Below are positions 1 through 10,314 of a stretch of DNA of 64,000 nucleotides, one piece after another. Under the pieces are notes generated by a model that was not told the DNA's origin, searched no databases, and saw only the letters and a program-made list of their open reading frames with translations. A program made the position numbers and the translations under genes. Each line of letters opens with the position of its first letter. Position 1 is the stretch's first letter. Source of the stretch: Lepidostoma basale (Eukaryota; Arthropoda; Insecta; Trichoptera; Lepidostomatidae); the NCBI GenBank assembly GCA_022606425.2, contig JAHDVF020000992.1, positions 1,426,001-1,490,000 on the forward strand. The letters run 5' to 3'.

Positions 1-465
1 AATAAATCTTTTTTTTTTACAAAGAAGTTACTATTAATATATTTAGTCATTGACAATTAACTTCCGATTTCTAAGAAGTGTAATTGAGCAAAAAAAATAT
101 TTACATATTAGGTTTCTGATGTTCAACAAGTATCTCGAAACGAGACGCTGGAAATCATTCCTCGTGATGGACATTTGCCGCAAGGACATCTCTTTCATGT
201 TAGCTCAAAAATATTGTAAGCCAAATGATTGTTATCCCGAAAGAATAATATTGATCGTGTAAGGGTTATAATCAAACGATGGCGCGAGAAAACACAATTT
301 CCTGCCAACTACGTCAGAGGTAATTCCGAGAATCGTCTCATTGAAACTCCAAGAGAAACGTTTTTTTTGGACGTAGAAGTGTCGCCAGTAGTAAAATGAT
401 AATGAGTGGGTGGTTCAGTTTATGCAAATTTAATAGTACTAACTTGTAAAAATATAGAAACAAAC
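1..465. other. Left edge, presumed BicC intron
   Basis: AT-rich sequence downstream (minus strand) of the last Bicaudal C exon that I can place, so presumably intron. I looked on the minus strand for the continuation of the first KH domain and found no convincing exon. On the plus strand about 160-300 reads, with stops, like a helix-turn-helix remnant of a Tc1/mariner-type transposase ('IIKRWRE'); this is only a guess. Confidence 0.35.
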
Positions 466-535
466 CTTTTTTTGATTTTGCTCCGACTTTTAGTCGTGTT
501 GGCCAATTTATTACGGTAGAAGTTTCGTCCATAAC
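466..535 (-). CDS. BicC: BicC coding exon 4, start of KH1
   Basis: 70 bases between acceptor ttttag and donor gtttgt. Codes for VMDETSTVINWPTRLKVGAK plus SKK and one base of the next codon, as in the family where KSKK is followed by D. This is the start of the first KH domain. Confidence 0.9.
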
Positions 536-3500
536 CTAAAAAATATTTTAAATTATAAAATCTAAAAAATAACATATTCAATCAAACTTTTAAATTATAG
601 AATGTACGAGTACATAAATGTGATATTAGAAAATTGACGCCCAACATATTAACATAAAGGGTTAGGTGGGTTTGAAAATTTCAAAAAATATATATATTTT
701 TTGTCTTAAATAGTACAATATGTCTAGAATATTGTCCCAAAATTTTAAATCGGTTGGAGTAAATTTTTTAGAAAGCCTTGAGCCTTCGGAAGTTTCGTCC
801 ATCAGGCCATGTCAGCCTGGCGCGTCGCAGGTATATTGAGGCAGCTGCTTAGCTCGTTGTTTGTATGTCTTTCTCGCTTGTTTTAAATTTCTAAGGGCAA
901 TAAGTTTTAAACATTTTAGTTGATTGTTGTCTCTTGAGCCGAGAGGTTCTTCGAGGTTATAAGTGTTCGTTGTATTTTTTTTATTAATATCTTTGCAAAG
1001 TTACTAGAACTGAGTAATGGGTGCTCAGAGAAAGGATAGACCAAAAAATGAAACAATAATTTTATCCTAAAACTGCAGAAATAAACAACGAATCTTTCAT
1101 AAGCATGTCGGAGAAAAAACTCAAAAATGAAGACGAAAAACACGTCCCGATAAAACTAAAAAATCGCGTACTAAAGAGTACTGGGGATCGTACAATTGCC
1201 GTCTCGAAAACGACGTTATAACGTCAATATGGCATTGACCATACTCTTCCAGAATGCGATAATAGACTTTAAAAAAAAAAGATTTTTCGACTCTTTCTAC
1301 TTTTGTGAAGTGCTCTAATATAATAAATGAAAATAAAGAGAACTAAGTGTGTAAATGAACAGTTTATTACGGCCTGGCTATACGAAGAAACTGTGATTCT
1401 GTACAAAATATGAAAGACGCTATATGGGCAACTTACTTTCATTATAAAGGGTGTTTATTTTAGAGGTATACAAATTCAAAATGAAAAAAAAAACACAATA
1501 AAATAATGTTAATGTCTATGATATTGGCTTTATTTAATAGATAATTTTATGCCATTATTGTTTAAATATGATTTCGGGTAGGTATATGAGCGCCACGGCT
1601 AGCTCGAATGAAGCGTAATCGAAAAGTTTAATTTTCGACAACTTTATCGAGCAACTGGGGCCGTATATCGGCAATAACACGGCGAATGTTGACTTCCAAA
1701 TTGTCCAACGTCTCTGGTTTATCAGCATAGACTAGTGACTTCACATACCCCCAAAGAAAGTAATATAATTGAACTAACCTACACGATCGTGGAGGTTAGT
1801 TCACAGGTCCATTACGTGAAATTATGCGCTCACTGAAATTATGCGATGGTGGCACCCACCGTGTGGCATGTTCCGCCATCTTGTTGAAAACACAGCTCTG
1901 TCACATCAATGCCATTCAACTGAGGTACGATGAAGTCAGTAATCATGGTTCTCTAGCGCTCTCCATTGACCGTAACATTTTGGCTGGCATCGTCTTTACC
2001 CATAAAGCACACCAAACAGTGACTTTTAATGGATGTAAGGGGGTCTCGACAAAGGCTTCTGGATTTTCTCCACTCCAAATTAGGCAATTCTGCTTACTGA
2101 CATAGCCATTTAACCAAAAATGTGCCTCATCAAAGTGGATGGGCACAGCTCCAATTGCTATGCACGATGGCGAATCGACTCATTCGGATTCTCCTCAACA
2201 CTACGCTCCACAGCAGCAATAACTTCTTCTGTGCGCACTGTTTGTCGTCTTTGTGGATGCGTATTATCCACTAGAGTGTACGTGGTGCAAAAACGATCCA
2301 TGGTCTTCCGAATAACTTGCTCGGATGGACGACTACGTTGACGTAGTGCACGATAAGTTTGGCGAACCGAACCATAATTTTCAAAATAAATTTGCACAAT
2401 TTGCAAGCACTGTTCTGACGTCAGTCTATTCATGGTGAAATGGCAAAACGTACAGACTACAAATCAACTGTCAACTGTCAAATTGACATTCTGTAGAAAC
2501 AATGTTGCCAGTTTAAAAACCAAACCTCTAATAAAAACACATGTATAATAACTTCACAAACAAAAGCACGATACATGTCCAAATGGCCCTGACTCATGGT
2601 GCGCTTGTCAGCGTGCTTCGGCTAAGAACACTCTTTCATCATTCAATCACGATTATGATCCATTACCAAGTGACGTTTCATCAGCTATCAAGCTCATTTA
2701 TTAAGAACTCAGCAAAGAAGAGCTTTTGGAGACGGTGTGCTGGTGGCTTTACGCAGAATAATAATGAAAGTTTGAACCAGTTAATTTGGAAAATTACTCC
2801 AAAAATACTTCCCGCTGGTTCAAACATAGTCGAGGTTGCTGCATTTGTCGCTACTGGCACGTTCAACGAAGGAATCTTAGCTTTATTACTTTTTATGCAT
2901 TGTATGGATTTAAAACTTGGCCGAAACAGCCACGAGTATGCCCGGAAAGAGGATGAGAATCGCATACTCATAGCCAAAAAAAAGCTGACGCTGGGACTCG
3001 AGAAGCAAGAATTCGTCACAGGCAAGACCAAAAGGATACCCTGGATATTGCCGCTGCAGCAGGTTCTTTACTTTATGGTAGCGGAATGGACGATTCTATG
3101 TAAGTTGAAAAAAAAAAAATTCTGCGTGTTATTTAAATTGAAAACTTCAATCGCGTTTTTCTCGAAACTCTATTTTTGAAGTCGGTTGTCATGATTTCCC
3201 AAAAAGTTATGAACCGATCCTGTTAAAATTTGGCACACTGCAGATAACATTTTCTAGTGTTTGTACGAAGGACTTTTTTTTTCTCATTACAACTAATTTT
3301 ACAAGGCAAATACGTGGTGCAAATTTGACCAAAAATGGTATTTTTTGTTCACAACTCCGCTAAAAATTAAAATTTTTTTTTTTCGTCCAAGCACGAGCTA
3401 TACACATACGAGTATACTATACTACAGCCGTTTTAAACGGAGTCGTGGGGCCATAAATGTCAATAGAAATAGGGATGGGAAGCCCCAGGACTGTTATCGG

Positions 3501-6222
3501 TATACGGCTACCTGCTCTCGTGGTGTCGATGAGTCACTATAATGATTTTGTAATGATATGTACGTTATGATATGTACGATGAGTCACTAATGATTGGTTT
3601 TTACCGAATGCAGTGCTTTTTTGTTATAAATGTGTTTACTGCAATTAAATGAATTCATTCGTGTGTCACCACTCGTTACGCACTATGGATACTTTATTTT
3701 CCAACATTGATTTGAAGAAATTACATGGCGATATTAGCCCTCAAACTCGAACAGTGATTCACAACGTATTCTTGTTTGTCAATGAATTGAAAAGTGATCC
3801 GAATAAAATAGCTTCTCTTAATTTCAACAAACCACGTGAAATGGCCGCGTTTATTTGTGGTGTGAGTAGAGTGACAGTGGACCGAATAAAGACTGAATTA
3901 TTGCAATCAAGCAGCCCCTGTACACCAAGAGCAAATTTTAAGAAACAAGAAACTGTCACCAATATTGACGATTTTGATAAAAGTGTATTGAAGCGGACTG
4001 TAGGTTCATTTTATGATAGTGGAGAGTATCCGTCCGTGGCGAAAATATTAGAAAAATACCGAGAGCAATTACCTGATTTTAAATGCGGAAAAACTTCGAT
4101 GAGAACACTCATGAAGGAGATTGGGTTCAAGTATAAGAAAAATGCCGAAGGACGTAAATATTTAATGGAAAGAACAGATATTGTTTGTGCCAGAATGGAC
4201 TTTTTAAGGAAATTGGATTTACTTAGAAGAACTAACGATCAGCGGCCGCGTTTCTATCTGGATGAAACATGGATTAATCAAAACCATTCAAGAAAGCGTA
4301 TGTGGCTTGGAAGCAACGATGAAGGAGGTTTCAAGAATCAGCCTGTAGGAAAAGGTCAAAGATTGATAGTTTGCCATGCTGGTTCCGCAAGGACTGGCTT
4401 TGTTCCAGAAGCGAAGCTAATATTTAAAGCGGTAAAATCGAAGGATGCTGATTATCACACAGAAATGGATGGCGATACATATATGGCATGGTTTTCCGCA
4501 TTCCTAAATATACTTGAAGAGCCCTCAGTTATAATCGTCGATCACTGATGAAGAAGACTCCGATGAGGATTGATACATTTTTTTGTAATATAAACGGCTC
4601 TTTTAAGGGCCACAATATGATCTACTTTGTTTTTTATACTTAACTTTCTTTCTGGGTTTATAGACATACGGTATACAAATTTTAAAATTAAACAATTTTT
4701 CTGTTTTTACTGGTATTTAATTTAGTATCTGGTAGTCACTAATTTCATACTAATTTAAACGCACGTAAAACCCATAAATAAAGTTTAATATCAAAACTTT
4801 GTTAACTCGTTAAAGTTTATGAACAAGATACGATAATAAACGTTACTTATCGATATATTTATTTTATTGTTACGCCCATCCCTAAACCGCTCCATAAGGC
4901 CCGTAAGTGCAAGCGAGATAGACATAGGGAAATGATTTATGGCCCCAAGACTCACTTCTGAGCGGCTCTAGTATAACACAAAAAATATTCGTGTTTTTTT
5001 TTAAATTTCAGATGAATATGTCATGATTAATCCTGACAACGCCAAGAACTTTTTTCTGAATTTTCAAAATTTTTACAAAGTACTTGTCAAATGTGTATCT
5101 TTGATGTGTTAAATTGCTTGATTGAAATATTTCATTTTATATATAGAAACCCACCTAACCCTATAAATCAGAGCGCTTATGTAGAAACACAAAAAAATAC
5201 CTTTTGGAAAAAACTGTTTGCTGTTTCATCGCTGTTTATGTTATCTGCGAAAAAATAAACTTTGAAATTATAAACCTTTTTTATAATATGAATATGATTT
5301 TAATTTAAACTGCTGTACAGTTTTGATGTTTTTTTTGTTTATTGGAAAATTGTGTCATGTTACTTCTTTGATTTTCATACACTAAAATATAATAGTAAAT
5401 TCAGATATACCTGCAAGCATGCCTTCTAATTTTCTTCTGTCGATTCTAAATCTGTCTTGGGCCACTTCGTCAGGGGGAATGTTTAGACTTAAAGCAACTT
5501 TCTGTAACTCTTCGGCAGACCCCATTACCGAGTTCATAGAACCCCCTGTCCCTGAGTCGGATACCTAGAGCAATACAATACACAAGAATGGGAGAATTTG
5601 TGATAGTTGGAGTCACGTCTCATCAAATCAAAAACACAGATTAATCAAAGTTTACGCATATATAGTACATATACAATCTGATTACTTTCCCAAGAATAAT
5701 ATTCTATATCGGAATAATGAGGAATATTTAAAAAAAAAAATACGAAAATAATTGACTGTGATAAAATAAAAATTATATTTACTAGAAGGTTACGTATATC
5801 CCCAAAATACAGTTATTATTGTTACAAAATGCAATATGTTTCAATTATCTATATAGCTATGGTTAGAATCCTAACTTATTGAAATTGCAACAAATTGTTA
5901 ATGCAAAAGAAAAAGTTTATAGTTTCAATGCAACACAAAAATGATATTTAGAGAGCCGCGATAATTAGCACTAACGGCGTATAGCTACAACACAATATCT
6001 TGGATTGATAACGAAGGATTACGCGATTCTTTCATAGGCGGTTCAGAGAAAACCTTATCACAGATAAATGAATAATATGTTTTGCGAAGGGCCGTTAGAC
6101 TATTAAAATATACGACATCATAAATGAAATAAAAAATATACCTCGCTCATGTTGTCACGGTCAGACCCGTTACGGAATTCTGCCAACTGTGGCTTAAGAT
6201 TTAAATGATTGATAAACGCCAT
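466..6222 (-). CDS. BicC: Bicaudal C, 5' coding part (4 exons, gene continues off the left edge)
   Basis: RNA-binding translational repressor of the Bicaudal C family, with KH domains at the N-terminus and a SAM domain at the C-terminus. It is known in flies and vertebrates to bind mRNAs and recruit the CCR4-NOT deadenylase in the cytoplasm, for example in oogenesis. Exons in coding order are 6142-6222 (start ATG at 6222), 5411-5564, 5201-5244 and 466-535. All have GT-AG borders and the phases (0, 1, 0, 1) join into one frame of 116 codons plus one base. Diagnostic peptides are DRFRIDRRKLE at about residues 64-74, FFQKVMDETS spanning two exons, and WPTRLKVGAKSKK at the end, all matching the region before and into KH1 of BicC/BICC1. 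The remaining KH domains and the SAM domain are outside the window. The intron between 535 and 5201 is full of transposons. Identification is by family memory; the gapless splice chain supports it strongly. Confidence 0.9.
1451..2540 (-). mobile_element. Mariner-like element inserted in the Mutator-like transposase
   Basis: Imperfect terminal inverted repeats GTGTTTATTTTAGAGGT (1451-1467) and GTGTTTTTATTAGAGGT (2524-2540 reversed), 15 of 17 bases alike, enclose a broken transposase on the minus strand. The element is about 1.09 kb and splits the Mutator-like reading frame. The target duplication is not clear. Confidence 0.8.
1560..2433 (-). pseudogene. Mariner-like transposase (DUF4817-type N-terminus), broken
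   Basis: Starts at 2433 with MNRLTSEQCLQIVQIYFENY, the helix-turn-helix start of a family common in insects. It is open to 2158, then continues in another frame with FDEAHFWLNGYVSKQNCLIW (first catalytic D), FQQDG near 1885 (second D region) and FLWGYVKSLVYADKPETLDN (1700-1765). Frameshifts and missing segments between these blocks show an inactive copy. Confidence 0.8.
3472..4882 (+). mobile_element. IS630/Tc1-like element with TA target site
   Basis: Short inverted ends GGGATGGG (3472-3479) and CCCATCCC (4875-4882) are flanked by TA on both sides (3470-3471 and 4883-4884), the target duplication of the Tc1/mariner superfamily. It carries a transposase with an internal deletion. It lies inside the Mutator-like element and is probably younger. 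Confidence 0.75.
3649..4573 (+). pseudogene. IS630/Tc1-like transposase, internally deleted
   Basis: An open frame of 299 codons starts at 3649 (or at the second ATG, 3685, MDTLFSNIDLKKLHGD). It has an N-terminal helix-turn-helix-like part, then RFYLDETWINQNHSRKRMWL with the first catalytic D, and ends at VIIVDH, where the family would read VDNA (second D). Directly after, in another frame, comes DEEDSDED and a stop (4571-4573), which looks like the acidic C-terminus. So the segment between the second D and the C-terminus, with the last catalytic residue, has been lost. The long undamaged frame suggests recent deletion. Confidence 0.75.
5201..5244 (-). CDS. BicC: BicC micro-exon 3
   Basis: A 44-base exon between acceptor ttcgcag and donor gtattt. 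It takes phase 1 from exon 2 and returns phase 0 to exon 4, giving (D)NINSDETANSFFQK, which matches the linker ending in FFQK in vertebrate BICC1. It lies only 39 bases from the end of the Mutator-like element that fills the next intron. Confidence 0.85.
5411..5564 (-). CDS. BicC: BicC coding exon 2
   Basis: Acceptor ctctag, donor gtatat. 154 bases, 51 codons plus one base (phase 1). Codes for a serine/glycine-rich start, then EELQKVALSLNIPPDEV and DRFRIDRRKLEGMLA. The last part is the conserved block just before KH1 in BicC proteins. Confidence 0.9.
6142..6222 (-). CDS. BicC: BicC coding exon 1
   Basis: Starts at ATG in a good context (ccaagATGGCG) and codes for 27 residues, MAFINHLNLK...SDRDNMSE, ending in GAG before the donor gtatat (phase 0). 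No other in-frame start close upstream is better. The N-terminus is poorly conserved in the family, so the start is supported mainly by the splice chain. Confidence 0.8.
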
Positions 6223-6480
6223 CTTGGAGTCCGAACTTACGTACAAATTAAAACCAAAATATCAGTTGATTTAAAAGCGTTTAAACGCTAGTCATGGCGG
6301 ACAAATATATTGATTTAATTGAACCGATAGATACGAATTAGACTTATTGCAAAATATATTTTTGTTTAAATATCGCGGTAACGAGTGACACTTCGAACCA
6401 GCGAAGGATTAAGTCACCTCTCCCGCAGATTACCGATCAGAACTGAAACGTTCTCCTGCGCTCATTATTCTCTACAACTT
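6223..6480 (-). promoter_or_regulatory. Probable BicC 5' leader and start region
   Basis: Directly upstream of the BicC start codon. Locally higher GC at 6370-6475 than in the surroundings, with an initiator-like TCAGTT on the minus strand at about 6440-6445. No TATA box and no convincing downstream element. An upstream non-coding exon is also possible, since a donor-like gtaagt lies at about 6232-6239. Confidence 0.3.
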
Positions 6481-7819
6481 AATATCATTTTCAAAGTAAC
6501 CTTGGATTGACATTGAGATCATAAATAATTTAGCTCCAATTTACTAGAATAACACCGGGACCTACTTTCATGATTTAATTTTTAAAATAAAATTATCGAT
6601 TTATTGGTGATCATTTAATAATATAGATATTTTTGATAAATTTCCGTAATATGGACGCATAAGTAGAAAAACGGTGAATAAAAAGCTCAATATTGCAATA
6701 TTGTGAGACCCAATTGTACAGTACACACTATTCCCATTTGTGAGTGAATTTTCGTTTCCCATAAACCACAATATATAATCGGCAGTGTATGGTTTGGACG
6801 AGAAACCAATCTATCAATGATGGAAGAACACAGTGAAGTATGATGTTTTAGCGTAAGATGCCGCGATGATGCAATTACTTATTCGACCGCAGACATATTC
6901 GGAATAAATAAAAATAATGAAACTAAACTATGTATAAAAAATACAGGCAAGCTTGTATCGACTTCAAGTCTATTTTTTTATAACAGAAATGATTCAATAA
7001 AACATATTATAAAACCAAAGGCCGCGCGTTGCTTATCTCGGCGTCTTTATGGTCTTTTTTATTGTTAGTAATTGAGGCTTTGTGTCGCGAGTAATTAAAA
7101 GATTTAGAGTCATTTAAATATTATATTTACGATACTTAATTCTTGAGTCGGCAGATCATGTTTAGTGGTAAATTTAAGTTTCAGCCATACCCTCAGAGAA
7201 TGTGAACATCGTCAAGCCACTATATAATACGAATTGGTATGTAAGGGCTCAGTATATTGGATAATGATGGTGAAATAATGACAGAAGGGTGGAATTTTTA
7301 ATAATTGTTTATCTTGATTTAAGAATCAAGATCTGCAGTGAGACACAATAGCAATAAAATATATCAACCCAGCAATGACTTATAATAAGTAAAAAAATAT
7401 TATATTTATTTTCTAGTCATCCATCATACGAGTATAAAGTTGAACAGGTGCACATATTTATTAGTTTTTGAACGATGTTGTAAAATTGACATTCAATTGA
7501 TGAATGTCAATTTCATTATATTACAATATACACTATAGGAGTGACATGTTTCGCATTGCCAGATCATTATCGAATGATAATAACATAGCAAGGGGAAACA
7601 TAATATTACTCCTGGTGTAGCTAAATAGTCCTATTGTGGATAGACGTATTGTATTCTGGACAAGGATATTCTACCCTCGCGGTTGGACCTCGAGTTCTCT
7701 GTCTCTCCCTGACATGCAGCGACGTTTCTTCTCTATAAGCAGCAGGCCTCGGTAAACAGTCGTCTGTGGTACATCATTTTGTAGAGTCTTTTCCATTTTT
7801 CCATTTTTTTTTTACTATA
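6481..7819. other. Intergenic, AT-rich
   Basis: No gene seen. Holds a palindrome at 7538-7606 (listed separately) and otherwise AT-rich unique sequence with many stops in all frames. Confidence 0.4.
7538..7606. repeat. Palindromic repeat, family E (GAAACATGTC type)
   Basis: Inverted repeat with arms GACATGTTTCGCATTGC and, reversed, GCAAGGGGAAACATAATA around a centre near ATTATCGAATGATAAT. Related copies lie at 16925-17020, 54880-54975, 57068-57130 and 63893-63950. Confidence 0.6.
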
Positions 7820-7827
7820 TTCTAGGG

Positions 7828-8205
7828 CAGAGGTTTCAAAACTTTTTTGTCCCGTAGACCCCTTGCCGATTTTTTCTATTTTGTGTAGACCCCCGGCTTT
7901 CTTAAATTTTATTTTTATTCTGGTAAAAAAAAAATCCGAAACAAAAAACAATGTCCCATCTTTGCCAAATGAGCTAAAAAAAGTTAGCCGAAGATTTCGA
8001 CCGTCCGATTTTCTCAAATGAGCTAAAAAAAACGTCGCCAACGATTCGTTTTGCGTTTCAATATTCGGCTTCAATTTAGTTGAACCATCTCGTGGACCCT
8101 CATTTACATCTCACGGACCCCTAATTTTTTTTACGACTGTCGTAGACCCTTTGCAAGTTGTTTTAGACCCCTGGGGGTCTATATAGACCACTTTGGGAAT
8201 CATTG
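7828..8205 (+). mobile_element. hAT-type MITE, copy 1
   Basis: Begins CAGAGGTTTCAAAAC and ends with the reverse of CAATGATTCCCAAAG, hAT-like termini. Flanked by TTCTAGGG (7820-7827) and TTCTAGAA (8206-8213), 6 of 8 bases alike, as expected for an 8-bp hAT target duplication. No transposase. Same family as 20923-21930 and 44811-45367. Confidence 0.75.
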
Positions 8206-8500
8206 TTCTAGAACTTTAAACCGCTCGCGGTTAGCTCACAATCTATAGATAACCGTATCAACCGTTATTTTCACCTGACATATCGGATGATATATAATTA
8301 CAACCTAGTTGCTTTATGACAAAATAGTTGAATGTCTTCATTCAGTTGGTGGACAAAAATATTGTTGTAAATAATTTGAAAGCCCACAGCCTTAGTAGAA
8401 AAAATGCTGATAAAATCCGACCTATCAAAGTAGATGGAGATCCGATCCGATGGATTAGATCCGATCAAAAACCTAAATGAAACCAGAAATCTTCTTATAT
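8206..8500. other. Unassigned spacer
   Basis: About 300 bases without a recognisable gene. It may include degraded Jockey sequence just upstream of the endonuclease fragment. Confidence 0.3.
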
Positions 8501-8504
8501 ATTA

Positions 8505-9690
8505 TTAAAATGTTCGCGGCTTATGCACCAAACTTAACCCCCTGCACACCATTCCTTCACATTTTCACTCCTGAGTTGGGCCTTCATCGATATAACATCT
8601 TCCGATTGGACCGTAGCAAAGCTAAAAGTAGTTAAATCACTGGGTGGTGGTATTCTACTGTGTATAAAAAACGAATATACCTAATGTAAAAAAAAAAATT
8701 GTAATTTATCCAATTTATCTCTTTCTACTGGTATCATTCCAAATGACTGGAAAATCAGTTTTCTCACTCCAATTCATAAGAAGGATGAAACAAGTATAAT
8801 TTCAAACTACCGTCCTATATGTATCCAATCAACAATTCCTGAACTATTGTAGCGCATTGTCTTGAATAAAATTGAGGTTCCAAATAAGCAAGTAATAACT
8901 TCTTACCAACATGGTTTCGTAACTGGCAGGTCGACTCTAACTAACCTGACACTATATGACGACTTCATATCTAACGCTTTCACAAATAAAATACAAGTTG
9001 ACTCTATCGATACATACTTCAGCAAGGCTTTCGACAAAGTGAATCAAGACATTCTCATTCATAAACTTAAACAACTGGGTATCCACAGTTTTCTTTTGAA
9101 TTGGTTTCACACCTACCTATCAAATAGATGACTCACTGTCAGAATTAACAACAGCTTTTCATATGAATTAAAAGCCATCAGTGGGGTCCCGCAGGGATCA
9201 CATCTCGGCCCTATCATGTTTATTTTATTTATCAATCATCATCAGCCGTTTGTCATCCACTGCTGAATGTAGGCCTCTCTCAAAGCACGCCACCGCCCCC
9301 TATCCAATGCCGCTCCCATCCATCCATGTCCAGCAATCCTCTTCAGATCGTCGATCCAGCGGGCAGGGGGACGTCCAACTCTACGGAATCCTGTACGCGG
9401 TCTCCACTCCAGAACCCGTCTTCCCGATTATTTATCAATGATATTGTCGATATATTTCACAAGGTCCAGGTATTGCTTTTCGCAGACGATTTGAAACTTT
9501 TCAGGACTATAAAAGACAGAAATGATTGTACAATGATATAACAATACAAACCAACCTCGATAGTTTAGATGCTTGGTGCAACGCAAATAAACTTTACTTA
9601 GGTATATCACAGTAAATGTCAAGTGGTTAGATTTCCAAAAAAAAACACAGTTATTCATTGTTACCATCTTATTAAAACTATGAAACATTA
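8505..9690 (+). pseudogene. Jockey-type LINE fragment (endonuclease remnant + reverse transcriptase)
   Basis: Endonuclease pieces NVRGLCTKLN (about 8510), YNIFRLDRS (about 8590) and GGGILLCIKN (about 8646) are followed, after a deletion, by reverse transcriptase from about 8727: IIPNDWKISFLTPIHKK, YQHGFVTGRST, SKAFDKVN, GVPQGSHLGP and, beyond a nested insertion, FADDLKLF at about 9480. In-frame stops occur at about 8850 and 9129. Jockey clade is judged from motif style. Confidence 0.8.
9237..9427 (-). mobile_element. Short 5'-truncated RTE-like LINE end nested in Jockey
   Basis: The minus strand reads GRPPARWIDDLKRIAGHGWE, the C-terminal end of an RTE-like polyprotein, with the tail at 9237 (atgatg). 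A perfect 12-base duplication, TTATTTATCAAT, flanks it at 9225-9236 and 9428-9439. Taking out one copy and the insert restores the Jockey frame MFILFINDIVDIF. Confidence 0.85.
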
Positions 9691-9885
9691 TGAAAATAAT
9701 TCAATCGGCCATTTAGATTAATTTTTTTTTTATTAATTACATACCATACTCGCCGCAGGTAAATTCAAATTGATTAAGAACCCAATTCAATAAAATTTGA
9801 ATAAACACAATGGAGCGCCGACAATCGAATATATCAGTTAGGGAAACAATAAAACGAGCGTCCATTGAATAATAAGTCACACAAA

Positions 9886-10314
9886 ATGTTGACGTTTTAT
9901 AGCACAATACGTTTTGACTTACGTTATTTATTAGCGATTTTACTTTTGCTATTTATAAGAAGATCCAATGGTTTTTTTCGAGTGGATTTCAGTCCGGAAC
10001 AAATGGAAATATTCGAATCCAACAATGACTGTCAGAGCAACGACATAGGGGTTTATGATTATTCGAATTTATTAAACACAACCCCCCCTCATGACTCCAA
10101 TGGATATTTCCTCAAGATTACCGGTACCGGGTGTATCATGACCAGCCCCTTTGCATCTGAGCCGGGCTCCCAGTTTATCCTGGTGTACAAACTGTATTCC
10201 CCAGGAATTAAACTGGACATTGTTATTAACGGGCAAGTTTACGAGCCGAATCTAGCGCACACCGGCTGGGACACTTTTGTCGCAACTCTTGCAAATGGAT
10301 CGAACGAAACTCGG
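9886..10314 (+). CDS. Membrane protein gene, exon 1
   Basis: 143 codons, from the start ATG to CGG before the donor gtaaat. Encodes the signal peptide and most of the folded ectodomain. Without splicing, the frame runs on into obvious AT-rich intron and stops at 10485. Confidence 0.75.

Larger units (their letters stand above)
1356..3103 (+). pseudogene. Mutator-like transposase, C-terminal part, interrupted
   Basis: The reading TVYYGLAIRRN...MKDAIWATYFHYK (1359-1448) stops at the mariner-like insertion and resumes after it as KHDTCPNGPDSWC (about 2560-2598), DPLPSDVSSAIKLIY, then in another frame CAGGFTQNNNESLNQLIWKI (about 2740-2795) and TFNEG, and in a third frame YGSGMDDSM with stop at 3101-3103. 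These are conserved blocks of the insect 'Mutator-like transposase domain' proteins. At least two frameshifts, one in-frame stop and the 1.1 kb insertion show that it is dead. I do not see the N-terminal half. Confidence 0.75.
659..5161 (+). mobile_element. Mutator-like DNA transposon, hosting two younger elements
   Basis: A perfect 15-base inverted repeat, GGGTTAGGTGGGTTT, lies at 659-673 and reversed at 5147-5161 and brackets a broken Mutator-like transposase. I see no clean target duplication. Without the two nested elements it would be about 2 kb. Inside, a second inverted pair (GGGGCCATAAAT at 3447-3458, reversed at 4935-4946, with weaker match outwards to about 3421 and 4975) flanks the IS630-like element and may be an internal palindrome of this element. 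It lies wholly in a BicC intron, in opposite orientation. Confidence 0.65.

Noticed and set aside
2541..3179. A 212-codon open frame taken as one protein
   Set aside because: Only the middle matches a Mutator-like transposase. Both ends are in the wrong frame, so it is a piece of a frameshifted pseudogene.
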